Origin: Malurus cyaneus samueli
Lineage: Eukaryota > Chordata > Aves > Passeriformes > Maluridae
Assembly: GCA_009741485.1 (NCBI GenBank)
Contig: CM019220.1
Span: forward strand, 29,121,891 to 29,185,890
Length of the DNA: 64,000 bases
Direction: 5' to 3'
The translations under genes were made by a program, and so were the position numbers. A model generated the notes under the pieces. The model was given only the letters and a program-made list of their open reading frames with translations, ran no database searches and was not told the origin of the DNA. Of this stretch, positions 1-13,900 are shown in pieces (position 1 is the stretch's first letter; every line of letters begins with the position of its first letter).

Positions 1-622
1 ATATTCCAGTACTTCTCTGCCTATTTCTTGCCCAGCCCTCACTGTTACTTTCACTAAATTTGAAGATAAACTTAGAGGGTAATTCATGTTCTTGGCATAA
101 TCAATCTGTCCACAAAACAGTGACCATACACGTGACAAGCTGAACTCTTTTGGGGGAAAAACAGGAAGGGACACATTCTGTTTCTCTCCAGCTCACCGTG
201 CCTGAGCACAGAGAAATTTCATACCTGTGTCTCTTGGCTGGCAGAGGAGGTTTTGACATCACAGTTTGTTTAGAGAACAATTTGGCCAACCCCCCCAGCC
301 TGAAAGACAAATGCTGGAGAAAGAGTTTGAGTGCTTTATGAAATAATGAGAAGAATGAACGAGATAAATAAAGAATGGTTCTGTTCTGCCCTGAGCTAGG
401 GGGCATTGAATAAAACTAGCAAATGCCAATATCAGACTTCACAAAGGGATTATTTCTTCACACAACACAATGAAATTCAAATTGCCAAGGCCATGGGCCT
501 TGCCATGGGATGCTCTGAATGCTGTGTGTATAGGTTCAGAATTTTCCCAGAGAACTCACAAGGAACACAAACCAAAAAAAAAAAAACGAAATCAAAAAAC
601 CAAAGCATATTAAACACAACCT
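1..622. other. 5' flanking DNA, no gene seen
   Basis: This is unique-looking sequence with an A-rich patch at about 574-602. Short open frames on both strands show no recognisable protein similarity and no splice or codon pattern. A small inverted repeat (AAGGCC-atg-GGCCTT) lies at about 487-501. Confidence 0.5.
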
Positions 623-637
623 NNNNNNNNNNNNNNN
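623..637. other. Assembly gap (15 N)
   Basis: Fifteen undetermined bases follow an A-rich tract. The true length may differ. Open frames crossing this point are artefacts. Confidence 0.99.
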
Positions 638-3600
638 TAGAAGCAGTTTTACTCTGGGAGAGTATCAGTTTAGAATTGCCCTGCTCTAACACTCCTCCTG
701 AGGAATCTGCTGTTGGTCTCTCCTCAGATAAGAATTGGAGTCTAGAAGGGCCTTTATTCTGATCCATTATAGGGAAAATAATGTTCTACATGATGTATAC
801 TGCATTTTGCAGAAAACTCCCTGGTGTTCTCTGGTTCATCACTAAAAGGACAGTGTAAAGTGAAGTAAAATATGTTTCTGACCGTGCAATATCTTCAATG
901 CAGCAAAGAACCTGGGGTAAGGAATAGTGAAGCAGCACTCAGTGCTCAATTGCAACTGCCGGGTACTTCTGTGGAAACATCTCTTAACATAATGCAGTAT
1001 GTTCATATGAGCTGGACATAGCACATCCCACATTTACAAAGATGGTTTGCATAGGAGAGGGACAGTTTCCTTTTCTGTGATCTAAATTCCTTATTATGTT
1101 TTTTTATTCATGAAAGAAGGGCACACTGGCAATGCTGGTTTATGTGTTAGACCTAAATAGCTAGAAATATTTATGAATCAGGTGTTTTCTCTTATAAATA
1201 TCCAGGTGTGCAGTATTGATGCCTCATTTAAATTTACAAGTGTTAATAATCTCACTAGGCAACTATAGGACTATATGGAAATATAAAGAAATCATGAATA
1301 GTTATTATAACATAAAGCAGTCAAGATTTTGGATGTGTCTGAAGCAGGGTGAAACAGTCTCTCTCAGTACTGAGTTTTTAAAGTTCAAATTGAAGTCTCA
1401 TAACAGCAGATTATTTCAGGGAACAGAGAGGAAAATATGGAGGAAATAAAGGAAATTATTTATATACCTTATAGCATATGTAAGTATATCATGTACTCAC
1501 CACGTATTTATGACTGTAGACATAAAACATGCTCTGAGTTCATAGGTTTTGTAGGGCCTTATGTTCATCCTGTTAATGGTGACAAGAACAAGGCCAGGAT
1601 ATTTAAAATGTTGCTGAGCACTTAAATAGGAATAGCACATAGTATCATTTTTCATCAGTATAAGAATTTTCAGAAATAGAATATGCAAAAAACAGAATAA
1701 AATTGAAGGGCTTTCTCTTTGAGAAAAATGGAGAATAATTTTCAATGACAACTTTATGTCTTCCGTGCAGAACACAAAGTAATTTGCCTGCATAAAAGCC
1801 AACAGCAGATGAAATCTGCAATGGAAACAGAGAGTGGGACACAGACAGCATAAATATGCGCAGTATGTTATCTTTATTTGATCCAAAGTCTGTAATTCAG
1901 AAAAGATTTTCATCCTGTTCTTTTCATTTACCAAACAGACCCATTTCATACCCTTTTTCGTTCTGTGCAAAACTAAAGGCCTAATGGTGATTTGCCTTAT
2001 TTACTTGCATTGTTTCTAACCAAGTCTTTAGTTAAATGGTTGTACAGCTGAGATTATGAAAGCCTTACACTCCTGCAGTTTTCATAGTACAGTAATCCTG
2101 CCCCATAAAGTAGTTAAACTGGTAGTCAACTGCTCATAGACCTGGTACCCTTTGTTTTCTGAGTTAGTTAAGAATCCTGTTCTGTTTTACTGATAAACTG
2201 ATGGCTACATTTTGTTTTAAACCTTTTTTTTCTAATATTCCTGAGGAGAAGACACCATATTGGCTATTTTTATTGTTTAAATCATGTCTGCATTCTAATA
2301 TCAGGTCCATTTCTTTGATCTTTAGATGGTCTCAAGCATCAGGAATCACACAAGGTATCTTTTGTTTTTCTGATACTCAGTTTAATACTTTATAACATCA
2401 CCCATTGGATTAGTTCATGTCTTGTTACCCCATCGTGGAGACTTCAAAAAACAAGTGCCCAGGTAATAATTTTCAACAATGTCTATTCACTTTTAATTCC
2501 TGATTCCTGGACTATGAAGTGTGAATATCTCTGTGTGTTTTACAAACAGTTCTTACATCCTAAGTAATCATAAATAAATGCTGAGATTGTTTCTGGTGTA
2601 AAACATACATTTATTAAAACCTAAATTTCCGAAGTCCTACTAAAATTCCTTGACAATCCTTGTGAAGAATTATTCTGTAACAAAGAAAGCAATACCAATT
2701 CAAGGAGTTATCTAGCAATGCTGAGTTGTATATTTTTTTTCCTGCCTTCTACAAAACAGAGTTTTACAAAAGGTTCAATATAAAATCTAATGCTACCCAC
2801 GCTGTCAGGAAATATGTTTTCCCTTAGGTAGCATCCTACATCCCCTAAGAAAACATGTGGTCAAGGACCTGCAATCCTTTAAAATCACATAATGTTGCCT
2901 GAAATTCATCAAGAGCAGCCTTAATTTAACTCTTTATATTTATAGGCTACCTTACAAAGTAAGGTAGTCCTATTACTTTGAAACTTTCAATCTTGTTTTG
3001 TCAGTTATTACATTTTAGAAATCTTTGAAGTTAGTTTGTTGCTTACCAAACTGAGCAGCAGGAAGGCTGCCTCATTCATGGTGTTTGGTGTTGAAACCCC
3101 ACCCTCTGTTTTTTTAGAGAACACCTGCACACATGACATTGACATCCTCTGTAGCTGCTCACAGCTGCAGAGCAGCCCCATCTAACAAGATTGGCATCTT
3201 CCAATCCAGAATCTGTTCCACAGGCCCATGATGGAAAGAAGTTAAAAATTAAAAAAATAAAAATAAAAAAAAAAAGCAAAGCATGGCCAGTGGTGTGTTA
3301 GGATCTTAAAAAAAAAATTAATAAAAGGAAGTTATTCAAGTTATTCATTGTGTCTATTGAAGATTGCTGTCCTTGCCAGCAGCATATGGTGTTGTGATTG
3401 TATGTCATAAAGTTTGCATGCGAGAAATTGTTCTACACTTTGGTTTACAGTATTGGAGGGGGAAAAGTAGCGACTAGGATCTGCAAATGGTAATGTCTGG
3501 TAAACTATTCACTTCCTTTCAATGAGATTATGTACCGAATAAACTGTAGCATATCCTAATAGTGGTAGCTCTTTTCTTGCCCGGACTTTCAGGACTGACC

Positions 3601-4107
3601 AGACTTCTGAGTGCTGTACCTTGGAGTACCATTGCATTCAGTTCCTGTTTCAAGTACTACACATGCAATAGCAAGTGGAACAGACTGGACAAAGCACATT
3701 TAAGGATCCCATTCTAGCAAATGGGGGGAAATATTTATTAGATTTTCTAAATGCTGTAGTCAAAACAGTCCTCTGGTCTGGCCTGCCTATAGAGAAGCTG
3801 CCGACTGCCCTGGATGCTGTCAAAGGCTGTGTCAACAGCTCACAAGCCTGCATAGAGAATTATTCCTCTCTTTTACAAAAACTTGTTCATTTTCCAAACA
3901 AGTTCATCTTCAGTTGGCATTTTCATAAAAAATTACTCTCTTGAGGATGCTCACAAAGTCTTGGAGACTAGAAGTGGAAAGGGCTGTTTAGGTCAGCCAG
4001 TTTTGCTGTCTGCCAGTACATGATTGTGCACTGCAGAGAAATTTTTAATTCCTTGTCTATTGCCATTTTGTGCCATGCACAAAGTGAAGCAGGATTCATC
4101 CGTTCGG

Positions 4108-4123
4108 AAAAAAAAAAAAAAAA
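4108..4123. repeat. A16 homopolymer
   Basis: An uninterrupted run of 16 A. It is prone to length error and polymorphism. Confidence 0.9.
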
Positions 4124-5127
4124 TTCTGCGGAGACAAACTCTCATTTGCAGGTTCTGCATATCTTGTTCACTTCAGCTAACAGAAAGACTGGGAGATTAT
4201 GCATATTCTCCTTTCAGACTGACATCAGAACCAGTAATTTTGCCTTAGAATTACACTGGAAAAAAAAAAAACTTTTGAAGCTCATTCTTCAATTGTTTTA
4301 AGCAGAGGTCTGCCTTTTTGACATAGTCCCCAGAACAAAGCTTTTCTTGCCTTCAAAAAGTCATAACATTGTTATGATGAGGCTCTGTAGGCCATCTCCC
4401 ACACTATCTCACTCCTGATTTCCCTGCACAAGGGCTGATGGTTTTTTACTCATTTACAATTACTTTGTTCCTGTCAGTGGAATCTTAAGGAGATTCAGTC
4501 CCATAAAGTAAGTTCCAGAACACCTTTCATCAGTGTAGCAAGGTACAAGATAGTTAAGGATCCTCCACAGAAGATCTATGGAGCTACCATAAAAGTGATA
4601 GTTTGCTACTTAAAATCATTTTGGGCATAAGGTTTCTGGATAACCAAAGAGGTGTTTCTTCACGGTTGGATGTACACAGTAAGTCCAAAGTTTGTGCTTC
4701 TGTGCTCACAGAGCTGTAAAGAAATACAAGTTCTTTGGTATAACAACACTTGCATAGATCTCCAGGGCCTGTTCTTTCATCTTTCCTACATTTTTTAAGG
4801 CAACTGCCACTGTTCTGTTCCAAAAATGTAGAAAAGTTCTCTATTAATTAGTTCTATTAGTTCTCTAAATAACTGCTCAGTCTCTCTTTTGGGATTCTGA
4901 GCAACATTTTCTTGTTTCAAGATATAAGGATATATGTTTCAGGATATAAGACCTCAGAAGCTGTGCTTCTCTAAGTTTTGCAGTTTATACACCAAATCTA
5001 TTGCCTAACATGTGGCCATATATTGTGTCCTAACAACGTTTTATTTCAGGCCTCTTTAATGATGGCAAAAGCCTTGCAGAAAAAAAAAAAAACTCAAATA
5101 AGCAAAAAAAAAACACACCAAGAAACC

Positions 5128-5221
5128 AGCATAAAGGAAAAATTGTATAGAGCACAGTTACTGAAGTGAACATCAGCATAAAGGAAAAATTGTATAAAGC
5201 ACAGTTACTGAAGTGAACACT
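5128..5221. repeat. 47-bp tandem duplication, two copies
   Basis: Two adjacent 47-bp units (5128-5174 and 5175-5221) both begin AGCATAAAGGAAAAATTGTA. They differ only at an internal G/A (tatagagc versus tataaagc) and at the junction base. The high identity implies a recent duplication. Confidence 0.93.
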
Positions 5222-7888
5222 GTTTCTACATAGGGTTAGAAAACACATTAAATATCTAAAGATACTTCTGTTAAATTATACCTTGTACCAGGAAGTAATT
5301 TTTTATGACATACATAAACTTACATTTCAATTTAATTGGTTACAATCTCTCATAATATTAAGTTTCAGCTTGCATTGGTCTTCATGAAAGCAAGAGAAAT
5401 GGATTCAACAACAGGAACCAAGAGGTACTTATTTCAAAACACCTTGCTTATCTTGAAGGATGTTACACAGAAATCAGGACACATAGTTCCAGTCATTCCA
5501 CTGAATCAAGACAGTATTTTTTTACTTCTGTTAAGATATTGTTACAATGATTAAAATGTCTTATTTTTATATTTGAGAAAGGACATAAATCTGGAACATT
5601 AAATTTCAAATTCTGGTCTTTTTTTCTTTTCTTGGTTCTGGGGAAAGGGCCAGAAGCTCTTCTGGATATAATTGCCTTTAAAAGAATACTCTATAGCTGA
5701 GAAAAAAAAACCCTAACCACAAAAAAACCCCAAACTTATTCACTGTAAAGCCAAGACATATGAAACTTTATTTATAACATGTATTTATTGGTCATTAGGA
5801 TATCAAAAGTTACTAACAGTTTATGTGTTTTCTAGAACTAAGAAGTCAACTGTTCATTTTTTCCCAGGCTTTTACACATCTCATTGCTATCTAATCTAGT
5901 GTCCACAAACCCACTGTAAACACAGACTGATGGAAAGTAAACAGTGAAGCCTCAGTACCAGATAAACAGAACATTGAAGATTCAAATTTTTTTCTATGTA
6001 CGTCTTCCCAACTTAATTTACAGCAAACTTTCCATATGTATCAATTTTCATGGGACTTTATAAACTTTCCATTTTTTTCTCTGATTAAATCTACAGTTTT
6101 CTTGACCATACAGAGTCTTTGATCATACTTTCAGTAGAAGAGAATTTGACAAGTAAAGGAGATGCTGTGTAAAATTAAAAAACAGATATTAGAAAGAAAA
6201 TATTTTTCACTTTTCCCAGAAAAATAGAATTAAAATGCCTTAAACATCATAAACAAAAGAATAATTTCATAAATGCCAGCATAGACAGAAGATAATTTTG
6301 CAGTTGCAGTCTAGGCACCTAGTCACCTGAACTTTTTATTTCACTTAGAAAGTTCAGTCAGCAATAGTCTGAAATTTTCTAATTAGAAAATAGCAAGGAT
6401 ATTTTTATTGAAAAGACTGCAGGAAATGGTGCTTTAGTAGTATTTTTTAAAAATCAGTTACATTTCTCTTTAAGTTATCTGAGTAGCAAACACAAAATAG
6501 GACTGCTGAAGATGGAAATAAAAGTACAGGACAATGAACAGGGCAGAGGTGTAAAGCTGTACAAAATGGAAAAGGCTGATGTGGCCAGGACAAAGGAACT
6601 GCAATCCAAACATTCCAGAGAAATGTGTAACATCTTTTGCAAACATTTCCCTACACAATCAGTGTTTAGTTTTGTGTGTTCTGGTCATCAGAGAGATTTT
6701 CAAAGCTGAGGAGTCAAAAATATTTAAACCTGATGCAAATTCCTAACTTGCATTCAACCTGATGTTAGTAAGGCTCTCAATGACTAATCAATCAATGTAT
6801 TAATTTAAGGTTTTCAAAGAAACTGGTGTCCATTTATTGTATAGCATAAAGGTTTTTCCATGCTACTTCAAATGCCTATGTCTGCAGCACCAAAAATACC
6901 ACTTTATCCAGGTGTGTCAGAACAATCTCTGAGCTTACACACATTATGTCTGCTCTTGATAAATTTATGAATAAATGTTGAAAAGCTGCACACCCTAGAA
7001 AAGAAATCTCTGGGCAGTTTCTCAGTCAATACAATGCCCATAAATTTTAAAAATCCATCAAAGCAGCTTTTAAATAAACATGTGTCTTTCAGGAAGATCA
7101 CATGCCAGAAATTAGCTTATAAGGCTGGATTGGTAAAAGGTTGGCAGACAGATCAACACCTCTGCTTCTCCTGCAGCAATGTCTAAAGCAAGTGGCTGCT
7201 CATTTTGTGGGTGGCTCTTTGGCTTTTCAAACCCTCAGCTGGAGAGCTGTGACTCTGTCCAGACCCCGTCCTTCCCAAAATACACAGAGATTGGGGAAAG
7301 GCTAACTAACAACTGTGAAAATAGCTTGGACATCCAAATACGCTTTCCAAGGCAGTCATCTCACAAAACAGGTCAAATCTTGGAAAAGTAATGATAGTTT
7401 ATAATAAAATATATTATGTAATACCATATTTATTTAAAGTGCATTAAGCTTTAAAAATTTTTAAAAGCAGAAAGGAGAGATACACCTTAAAAAAGTTGTA
7501 CTTTTAAAAAAGGGATGGTTTGTGTCATTAGGATAGACAGAGTGAGATTTTATGTTATCAGAAATTATGTTCAAGTAATGCAGATTAAAATTAATTTTTT
7601 TTTAAATCTGGTCTAAGGGAATATGCTAAAACCATTAAATTATAGTAATAGGCTCACAAGATCTGCAGAAAAGCATAACTGCAATTGCCCTGTAATTAAA
7701 AAAAAAGGTTATTTGTCTGAAACTCAAATATGCAATTTATCATTCTAAAAATCAGCATAATTAAAAACTAGGTCTTTTCATTAAGATAATCTTTTAAAGC
7801 TCAAAATTCACAAATCCCGAAGCTTCTGTATAAACTAAGTGGCAAAGGGTAAAGTGCATGAAGTGTTTTTGTTGTAGGGTTGTCTCAT

Positions 7889-7906
7889 TCCAGAGTGCAC
7901 TCTGGA
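7889..7906. repeat. 18-bp perfect palindrome
   Basis: TCCAGAGTGCACTCTGGA is identical to its reverse complement. It has no spacer and sits in otherwise unremarkable AT-rich flank. Confidence 0.9.
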
Positions 7907-10900
7907 GCACAGATGGATCAGTCCTTATATTAACTTATTTCAGACATAATCCATTTTATTTATTAACTTGCCAAATGTCTTGACTCCGGTTCAGTTCAAT
8001 GGGTGGAGGTTGTCATGTGTAAAGAAAATATGCTGTTCTGTTGTTGCTGGCTTTGCCTCATGAGGTTGGAGGAAGCAGACAGGAGCAGAGCTCCTCCAGC
8101 ACATTCCCACAGAGGCAGTGATGGAGCAGAACGCTCCAGGAGGGCTGGCAGGGCTCAGGTGTCAGCATTTCTGCATTTCTGCTCTGCCCTCGAGTGATCT
8201 GATGTTCGTTTTCCATTCAGAATCCGTGGCTCAAATGTCAATAACCCTCTTGCCTGCACAACTGCTTGATCTGGCTGTCAAAACCCAATCCAGGCGTTCC
8301 TTTTCCCGGCCACCCCAGCAATGCCCATCCTACACACCTTGACAGTTTGCCCCTTGAGACCTGAAACTCTCTGTAAGTTTTTACAGTTATTGAGACAGGT
8401 GATTGTTCTGGTGGTTAACATTAGTCCTGTTTGAAGGGAAAGCCAAAAGGCAGAACTGCCCGGTTAACTCCACACAGGTTAGATTGTAACCCATGGCAGA
8501 CAAGCATGCTTTCATGGAAATAGAGCTGCCTAAAGATAAAGATCATCAGCAAAAATATTCAAAATATTTGTATTAATGTGTAAAGGAATCATTTACAATA
8601 TTTATTTTTACAGTCTCACATGTGTGAAGACCATTTTACAGTACACCTGGCTTAAAAATTATGAGGGGTCTGTAAAAATGCAAATGCTGCTTCTATCTGA
8701 AATTAATGTTAAAAGCATGAAACTTGAGTAGTTAATTTAAATTTGACCTAATTACCAAAGCAAAAGACAAAAAAGAAATACTGTAAACTCTTTGGGGCAA
8801 ATTTTTATGTTCATGCTACAAATGTACTTGCAGTGAAATAGCAGCACAAAAAGAAGCACCAATTTAGCAGTCCTTAAGTTTTTATTGTGCTAAGTAGTTT
8901 TTGAAAAATCATTATTGTGATGACTGTGAAACTCTGAAATGTTAAAAGAGCATGCAGCTTCTAGCTCATGATTCCCTGAAGATAGCTGAGAGACTGTAGG
9001 GTCAGCCAAGTAGTGACTTGTGGATGCAGAGAGCCCTGCCTGTGCCTCACTGGCTGGCTGTGGGGTTCCTTTATTGCTCTCTGGAGACAGGGCTGAGGGC
9101 TTTGGAGAGCAGGCTCCTCAGCTGTCACAGGTCCCAAGAGCTCTTCTTAAGGCTCATTGTTGGGGTTTTTCCTTTTGTCCAACTTGACTCCAGATGTTCC
9201 CAGTTCTCTTTGTTAACCAAATGATGTGTCATTGGAATGAGAACTTGATCAGAAGCTCTAAAAAAATAAAATTAAGCAAGTAAAAATGGCAGGTATATAC
9301 ACAATCCAGGAGCCTTGAGTTCTGCAGGTGCCCACAGATTCCTATTCTTGGAACTAATTCAGTGTAGGTTGGGGTCCTATTTCCACCTCTCCAGACATTT
9401 TTTTTTTTTTTTTCACTTTTGCATCAAGGCACAGCTTGGATGCATTTGAGCCTGGATTCCCAAGGACATCAAGCCAACCAAGACGTGGTAACTCCTGGGA
9501 AATCAAAATCGCTTCCATGATAAGGAGTGTGGGAAATGTCTTTGTATTGACATTATAAAGTTGTGATGTTTATAAGGTGTTTAACATATTCAAATGTCTC
9601 ACTTATGTGTTAATCATCCAACATTAATTCCCAAACCCATTTCTGAAGTGGTAGATATAACTGTAGAGTGCAAGAATTCCTTTCATGTGCCATTTTTGCT
9701 TGACACTTTCACAGAAAGCTTGTTTATGCTTTCTTTCCACTACTCAGTTCATTAAAAAGACCTTGGTTGTCTATAAATGTGTTTCCTATCTACTTTTACA
9801 CTTGCATAATGAGCATCTATGTTATGTTGGACTTCTGATTTGTTTTAAACAGATTCTTCCACGTTTCCTTTCACTTGAAACTTCGCAGAATGTCATACTT
9901 CAATATCAGTTCCAGAAAGACACAGATGCAGAAATTCCTGGGAAAGATTAATAGTTTTTTTTTTTTTCTCTTTGGAAGGGTCATTAGCTCTGCGTGAATA
10001 GATTAAAGATTCCTTGCTCATTGTATTCCAAAATAGTCAAAGCACTGGATCCAAAGAAAAACTAGTGCACATTGTTAGATTGATAACATTAAAAGTTATT
10101 CAAGGTCAAATTCTTTGAATTCTTATGGTTTGAATTAGTTTTTGTTCTTTGCTTAGCAGAAATTGCAATCCACCCTACTTGTGTACTTTCATGAGTAGCA
10201 CATTAAAAGCTTCTTATGAATATTTAAATATTGCTGCCGACAGCTTTGTGGCTTTTCAAAGATACTGATGGGATGAATTGTCCTAATGGTCATTTGTTTG
10301 CAAACAGTGTTTCAATAAGGGTTTAAAGATGAGCTCTGAAAAGACACCTCATTATAACACTGAAAAGGTTTTTTTAAAATCTAATGGAGAAGAGCCCATT
10401 GTCCCCCTCCTCCCATGCTTGCAGAAAGGAAATGTTTGATTTACATGGGTTTTTGTTCACCTACATGACAATTTATTCTCAGATTAATGAAAAAATAATA
10501 TAATCAAAATCCATTGTTGAAATTTTGCATGCTGTCTGTTCATCTTTATTAGAAATCTTCTTTAAGGCAGAATTCACAAATATACTAAAATGTTGGTGCC
10601 AGAAATTTGCCCTGAACACGTGCTTATCATATTATCATCTGCACTGAGGGGCTGGTAAACTCAGGCTTTACTATGCCATCATTTGTGACATTTTATTTGA
10701 ACTGAAACTCAATTTTTTTTTTTTGTGATAACATCACACAGCACCAGTTTTTAGTCTATACAATATAAGTGTTACAAGTTCTTACCAAATATATTGTTCA
10801 GCTTTCATTCTCTTGATGTTTCTTGAGGATATGTGCCCTTTGGGTCTGTCGAAGTTCATTATGCCTGTGGCAGCCGGAAATCTGGTGTGTCAGGAGGAGG

Positions 10901-13900
10901 TGTCTGCTTCAACAGCAGCTGCTAACATGGAAGGAAGCTCTGACTTTGAGGACAGTCAGGATTTATCCCACTAGAAGTTCATAAACCTTTCCATGATCTT
11001 CCATTGTCATTAATTTCAACAGTAGCCTGCACTGGTGTCATAGCGCACTCAGGCTTTGCACCTGTTTACAACAGGAGGTGACTATAAAATATTACAATGC
11101 TATATCATGTGACAACTTGGTGCAACATGTGGCGAATTTGCTGCTTTTTTTCCCGCTGCAGTTTCAAGGTGCTGCTGTGCATTCCAGCAGCCCTCAGCCC
11201 CCAGAGCCAGGCACCGCTTGGCTCTGCAGGCAAAGTGTGTGTGCAAGCTGCAGGGCTGTTGAAAAGGAAAGGATCTTCTATAGGGTTTTGCAATAAGAAC
11301 AAGTAAATATTCTTTTCAGTATGTTTTTTGTACTTAATAACCTTTAGGACTCCTGGTTTGTATCACACCCAGGCAAATGTGCATGCACCCACCTGCAGAA
11401 AGCTACTGTAAACCTTTATCTTGAGGTTGCCCCAGGCTAAAAAGAATTAGAACAGACATTGATGGAAAACATCCTGCAACTTCTGTCGTTTTTTGTTGTT
11501 TCCCTACAGCAGTCATCTCAAATCATGAAAATGGAAGGAAGTGCACTAGCTAAGAAGAGACATGGGGCCAAAAAACATTTACCATTTGTACTGAAAATTT
11601 TTTATCAGTCAGTAAAATTGATAAGTTCATTGGTATATTTTGCATTGCAATGCCCAGTTTATTTTGGAATGTGAACCTCTACAGAAAGCAGTGCAGCTCT
11701 CTGTAGCGTGTGCAAATACAGAATTATAGATATGTTAACCATTATAAAAATATTAATTAAATGCATCCTCAAAAATTTGTTCTACTCTGCAACTGTATTT
11801 AAGATATACTTTTTTTTTTTTTCTTCAGAAGTTCAGCCAAAAGTATAGAAGATCTGAATCTGGCGATCTGCACTATCTGAACATTGGCAGAGGACTAACC
11901 AAATTGCAGTGTAATACTCCAAATGGTTTAACTGTTTCATTACCCGGTGGCACAATTCTGTTTCCAAATGATTCAAGAGTTTGATGGAAATGCCAGTTGT
12001 ATTTCTGAGGCATAATGGTGAGTGTCATCTGGCTGGTGAGGATCAAGTTTGAAGTATCTGACAATCTCCATAAATTGTAATTCACTAAATATAGTAGTGG
12101 ATGAGGACCATGATTCTGCTCATATACTTATTTTGTATTTTTAGAAAATATTCTCTTGTCTTTATGTTGTAGTTTCCCATTTGATTAAGAAAAAGATAGC
12201 ACTTGATTAAGTTCTCAGAGATCTATGGAAGGAAGATGTATGAAGGAATTAGTTATTCTGAAATTTCATTACTCTTCCAAAGGAAAATCTTTCCTTGACT
12301 TTCTGAGTAGTTAAAACGGTCATGGATGATACCTTGGGAGCTGGAAAATTCATGGTATGCAGTGGTTGAGTTCAAAATGGCAAAACAAAGAGGCACAGGA
12401 AGGCAGCTTATGGGAAACATAGTACAATAACAATCCTGACCTCCTGGCCTCTAGAAATTAGGAAGTACAATTTCTAAATCAAAAGCAGCACCAGAAGTTC
12501 TGGGAATGGAAAGAGTCTTAATTCTCTGTAGAGCAAAGGACCCAAGATTTCTATAATAGTAGGTCAGACTTTCAGTCCTGTGTACGTGTCCACTTGTTTC
12601 ATTGATTCCCAAGAGCTGTGTGTTCTGCTGGCCTTGGGAACAGGCAGAAGCCAGTGGGGGCCTAATAGTGTTGTTTTCCAGTGTAATCATACCAGGGTAT
12701 TCACTGTTCTGCCATTTGAAAAATTAAAAAAAAAAAGGAAGTTTAATACCATTCAAATATGGATTTAAGAAATTGGAGGAGACACTTTTCTGGATTTTCC
12801 ATGTGTGTAGAAAATGGTGTGCTAAGAAGAATACATTTTTCTATTAAGAAGTAAGAAGATTTCACACCTCAAAGAGATTTATTGGAAAAAGAATTTATAT
12901 TATTCCAATTAAAAAAACTTATTTCTTCTATTATATTTAATTCTATTTTCCATGAGACAATGTTAGGAAAGGAGATAGAAAGCATCCCTTGTCTGTAGGA
13001 AACAAAGAGCAAGTGGATCTTGGATGGGACATAACTGTTTTCTGATTCACAGAATAGTTTGAATCCAATTTTCATAAGGGTTCAAGCAAAAATTGAACAA
13101 TAATTATGCTATTACCCCTCTTCACACCACAGAGTTCAGAGATGAAATTGAATGAATGTGTGGAATTTTCATTTGTTTTTCCTGGTAGTTTTTCCTGACT
13201 ATTTAACTTGGTCACCAGAGCCTACCACAACTGGGGGAAGGGTGGGGGGAATTGCAGTATCTTTTTACTCAGTGTATCTGAGAAAACTTTCCCAGATTTT
13301 CCTGTCATAGCCCAAACTGTTCTTACTGACACACAGAGGATCTGTTTGAAGTAGAGTTTTCTGTTCTGTGATATTAAAACAAAACCTGCAAGCCCTTAGC
13401 CATAAAATCAGTTCAGATCAGTAGCATAGCTACATACCTACTCATATTTTTTCAATATCTTCTTTAGATGCCATCATACTTCATGTAAATGCAGACTGAG
13501 AGGCTCTCAAATACCATGTGGTGATTTAATGTTGTCAGGGCAGGAGTCATCTTCAAAGGAAAGATGCTTCTAAAGCTGCCTTTGGAAAGAGCAGATCGAC
13601 CCATATATCTAAATTATGGCCACAGGTAATTCCATGAATTACATAAGTGGCACCACTTTCCAATAGCAGAGGTGTGATGGGCTCTATGACAAGATACTGT
13701 GGTTAATAGCAAAGAAAAAAATGTGACAAAGTCATAGATCAGAAAAAATTTCCATAAAATTGATGCCAAGAGAATCCTTGCAGTCAGCCCTGCAGGCTGT
13801 CCCCGCAGCAGTGTGAGCAGCATAAGGGCTGGCCCCAGCATGGTACACGTCCCCTCTTTCCAGAAAAGCAGCTGATGCTTTCTCCTTTCTAGGAAATCAG

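Larger units (their letters stand above)
638..7888. other. Distal 5' flanking DNA, no gene seen
   Basis: This is AT-rich intergenic sequence. The longest open frame (minus strand, 1497-1970) has no recognisable domain. A segment at about 3080-3290 ends in an A-rich tail (about 3243-3276) and could be an old retroposed piece, but no family is identifiable. Homopolymer runs, including A16 at 4108-4123, and one 47-bp tandem duplication at 5128-5221 are the only clear structures. In human the upstream neighbour of COL3A1 is far away (GULP1), so an empty flank is expected. Confidence 0.5.

Noticed and set aside
1497..1970. Minus-strand open frame of 157 codons in the 5' flank
   Set aside because: Low-complexity hydrophobic and Cys-rich translation with no domain. 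It is consistent with chance.
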